From JBEHYA01 sp048498415 (GTDB lineage Bacteria; Pseudomonadota; Alphaproteobacteria; UBA9219; RGZA01), in contig JBEHYA010000099.1 of the NCBI GenBank assembly GCA_048498415.1, positions 1 to 6,691 of the forward strand: a stretch of DNA of 6,691 nt. The letters run 5' to 3'. Position numbers and translations under genes: made by a program. The notes below the pieces were generated by a model, which searched no databases, was not told where the DNA came from, and was given only the letters and a program-made list of their open reading frames with translations. Position 1 is the stretch's first letter; every line of letters begins with the position of its first letter. Of this stretch, positions 6,222 through 6,691 are shown in pieces.

Positions 6222-6310
6222 CTTACTGCCTCATCCTCGCGAAAGCGGGGATCCATTTATCCGCTTGGCAGACATGGATTCCCGCTTTCGCGGGAATGAG
6301 GCCATGAGGC
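6222..6310. repeat. Long palindromic repeat element (REP/MITE-like) after cpaD
   Basis: Arms of 28 bases, 6229-6256 and 6274-6301, match at 25 positions as inverted repeats around a 17-base loop; in RNA two of the three mismatches become G-U pairs. The core resembles the GGATTCCCGC...GCGGGAAT palindromes scattered between genes in many Proteobacteria. Outside the arms, a second ATGAGGC copy (6304-6310) and the next GTAAG can pair with CTTAC 6222-6226, giving nested ends. It begins seven bases after the cpaD stop and could act as a transcript end or mRNA stabiliser. There is no coding content and no second copy in the window. Confidence 0.75.
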
Positions 6311-6459
6311 GTAAGCAAAGCCTTAAGTGTGATTATTCGTTAATCGAAACAAGACTAACTCTTCCAAATTCGATCTAATAATAAAAGAATCTTAGGAAAA
6401 CTAAGGTTAACTAAGCCCTTGGACTACTAGTGTTTTTTGAATCCAGGGGCGTTTCTCCC
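6311..6459 (+). promoter_or_regulatory. AT-rich spacer with likely cpaE promoter and phased short repeats
   Basis: This 149-bp stretch is far more AT-rich than the flanking genes. TAATAATAA at 6376-6384 is a possible -10 area, but no good -35 was seen. Just downstream, CTTAG (6391-6395), CTAAG (6401-6405) and CTAAG (6411-6415) start exactly ten bases apart, the latter two inside AACTAAG direct repeats, and the first two form an inverted pair. This could be an operator or simply AT-rich drift. Separation from cpaD by the palindromic element suggests that cpaE starts a new transcript. Confidence 0.4.
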
Positions 6460-6691
6460 GTGTCAGCATCCGACTTCATGGCCTTCCTTCTCGACGAGGA
6501 TTCGGTCGCCGCCGCGCGCGTGGCGGTGGATGCACGCGGCTACCAGGCCACCAGCCTCGCCACCGGCGGGCTTGATGCGCTGGCCGACCATCTGGAAAAC
6601 GCCGCGCCGCCCAAAATCCTGCTGCTTGATCTGGATGATTCCACCGATCCCTCGCTGTCGGCTACCCGCGCCGTGAACCTGTGTGGGTCAG
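6460..6691 (+). CDS. cpaE: CpaE, pilus localisation ATPase, N-terminal part (partial)
   Basis: An open frame from GTG 6460 runs off the right edge, giving 77 residues. AGGGG at 6445-6449 stands ten bases before this GTG. An in-frame GTG at 6430 and an ATG at 6478 are alternatives; the ribosome site favours 6460. The sequence reads MSASDFMAFLLDEDSVAAAR, then a receiver-like fold with the beta strand PKILLLDLDDS at about residues 54-64, as in the degenerate response-regulator domain that opens CpaE/TadZ proteins. The ParA/MinD-type ATPase domain should follow beyond the window. CpaE places the secretion machine at the cell pole. The call rests on this N-terminal pattern plus the position after cpaD, which matches the usual cpaA-B-C-D-E order. 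A frame at 6437-6676 overlaps it but is a shadow with unlike codon use. Confidence 0.8.
   Translation, partial: MSASDFMAFLLDEDSVAAARVAVDARGYQATSLATGGLDALADHLENAAPPKILLLDLDDSTDPSLSATRAVNLCGS

Noticed and set aside
6222..6310. CRISPR repeat
   Set aside because: There is only one palindromic unit, with no regularly spaced repeats or spacers.
6437..6676. 79-residue plus-strand frame overlapping the start of cpaE
   Set aside because: The translation is Pro/Arg/Ser-rich shadow sequence; the frame from GTG 6460 shows the CpaE receiver-like pattern and continues past the edge.

Overview
The window looks like a chromosomal stretch of an alphaproteobacterium. It carries a tad/cpa (Flp pilus) locus in the order flp, cpaA, cpaB, cpaC, cpaD, cpaE, all on the + strand. 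The secretin, RcpC-like and CpaD-like proteins are of the Caulobacter/Rhizobiales type, and a TTAA-N7-TTAA motif (the CtrA box pattern of that class) lies between cpaB and cpaC. Base composition is GC-leaning and even across the genes, with AT-rich spacers. I cannot name a genus.

Left part (1-1740). The 3' end of a truncated gene is followed, 27 bp later, by a 462-aa protein. This protein joins an N-terminal class III prepilin signal (G|FSLLE plus a hydrophobic helix) to a C-terminal peptidase S74 intramolecular chaperone of the phage tail-spike type. The fusion is the most unusual item here: it suggests a secreted, possibly trimeric, self-processed fibre attached to a type IV pilin-like anchor. 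A strong two-way intrinsic terminator closes this unit.

Middle part (1750-2597). A small exported protein with eight cysteines lies on the - strand, convergent with the prepilin/S74 gene. About 470 bp without a gene follows. It holds the upstream region of the pilin gene, a CtrA-like half-match and a minus-strand terminator-like hairpin.

Right part (2598-6691). A 56-aa Flp pilin gene is followed by a large G+C hairpin without a T tract. Then come the prepilin peptidase (cpaA), the SAF/RcpC assembly protein (cpaB), the outer-membrane secretin (cpaC) and a short CpaD-type lipoprotein. CpaA processes Flp; CpaB, CpaC and CpaD form the periplasmic and outer-membrane channel. After cpaD there is a 244-bp spacer with a long palindromic repeat and an AT-rich stretch with phased short repeats. 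The start of cpaE, the ParA/MinD-like localisation factor, runs off the window end from a GTG start.
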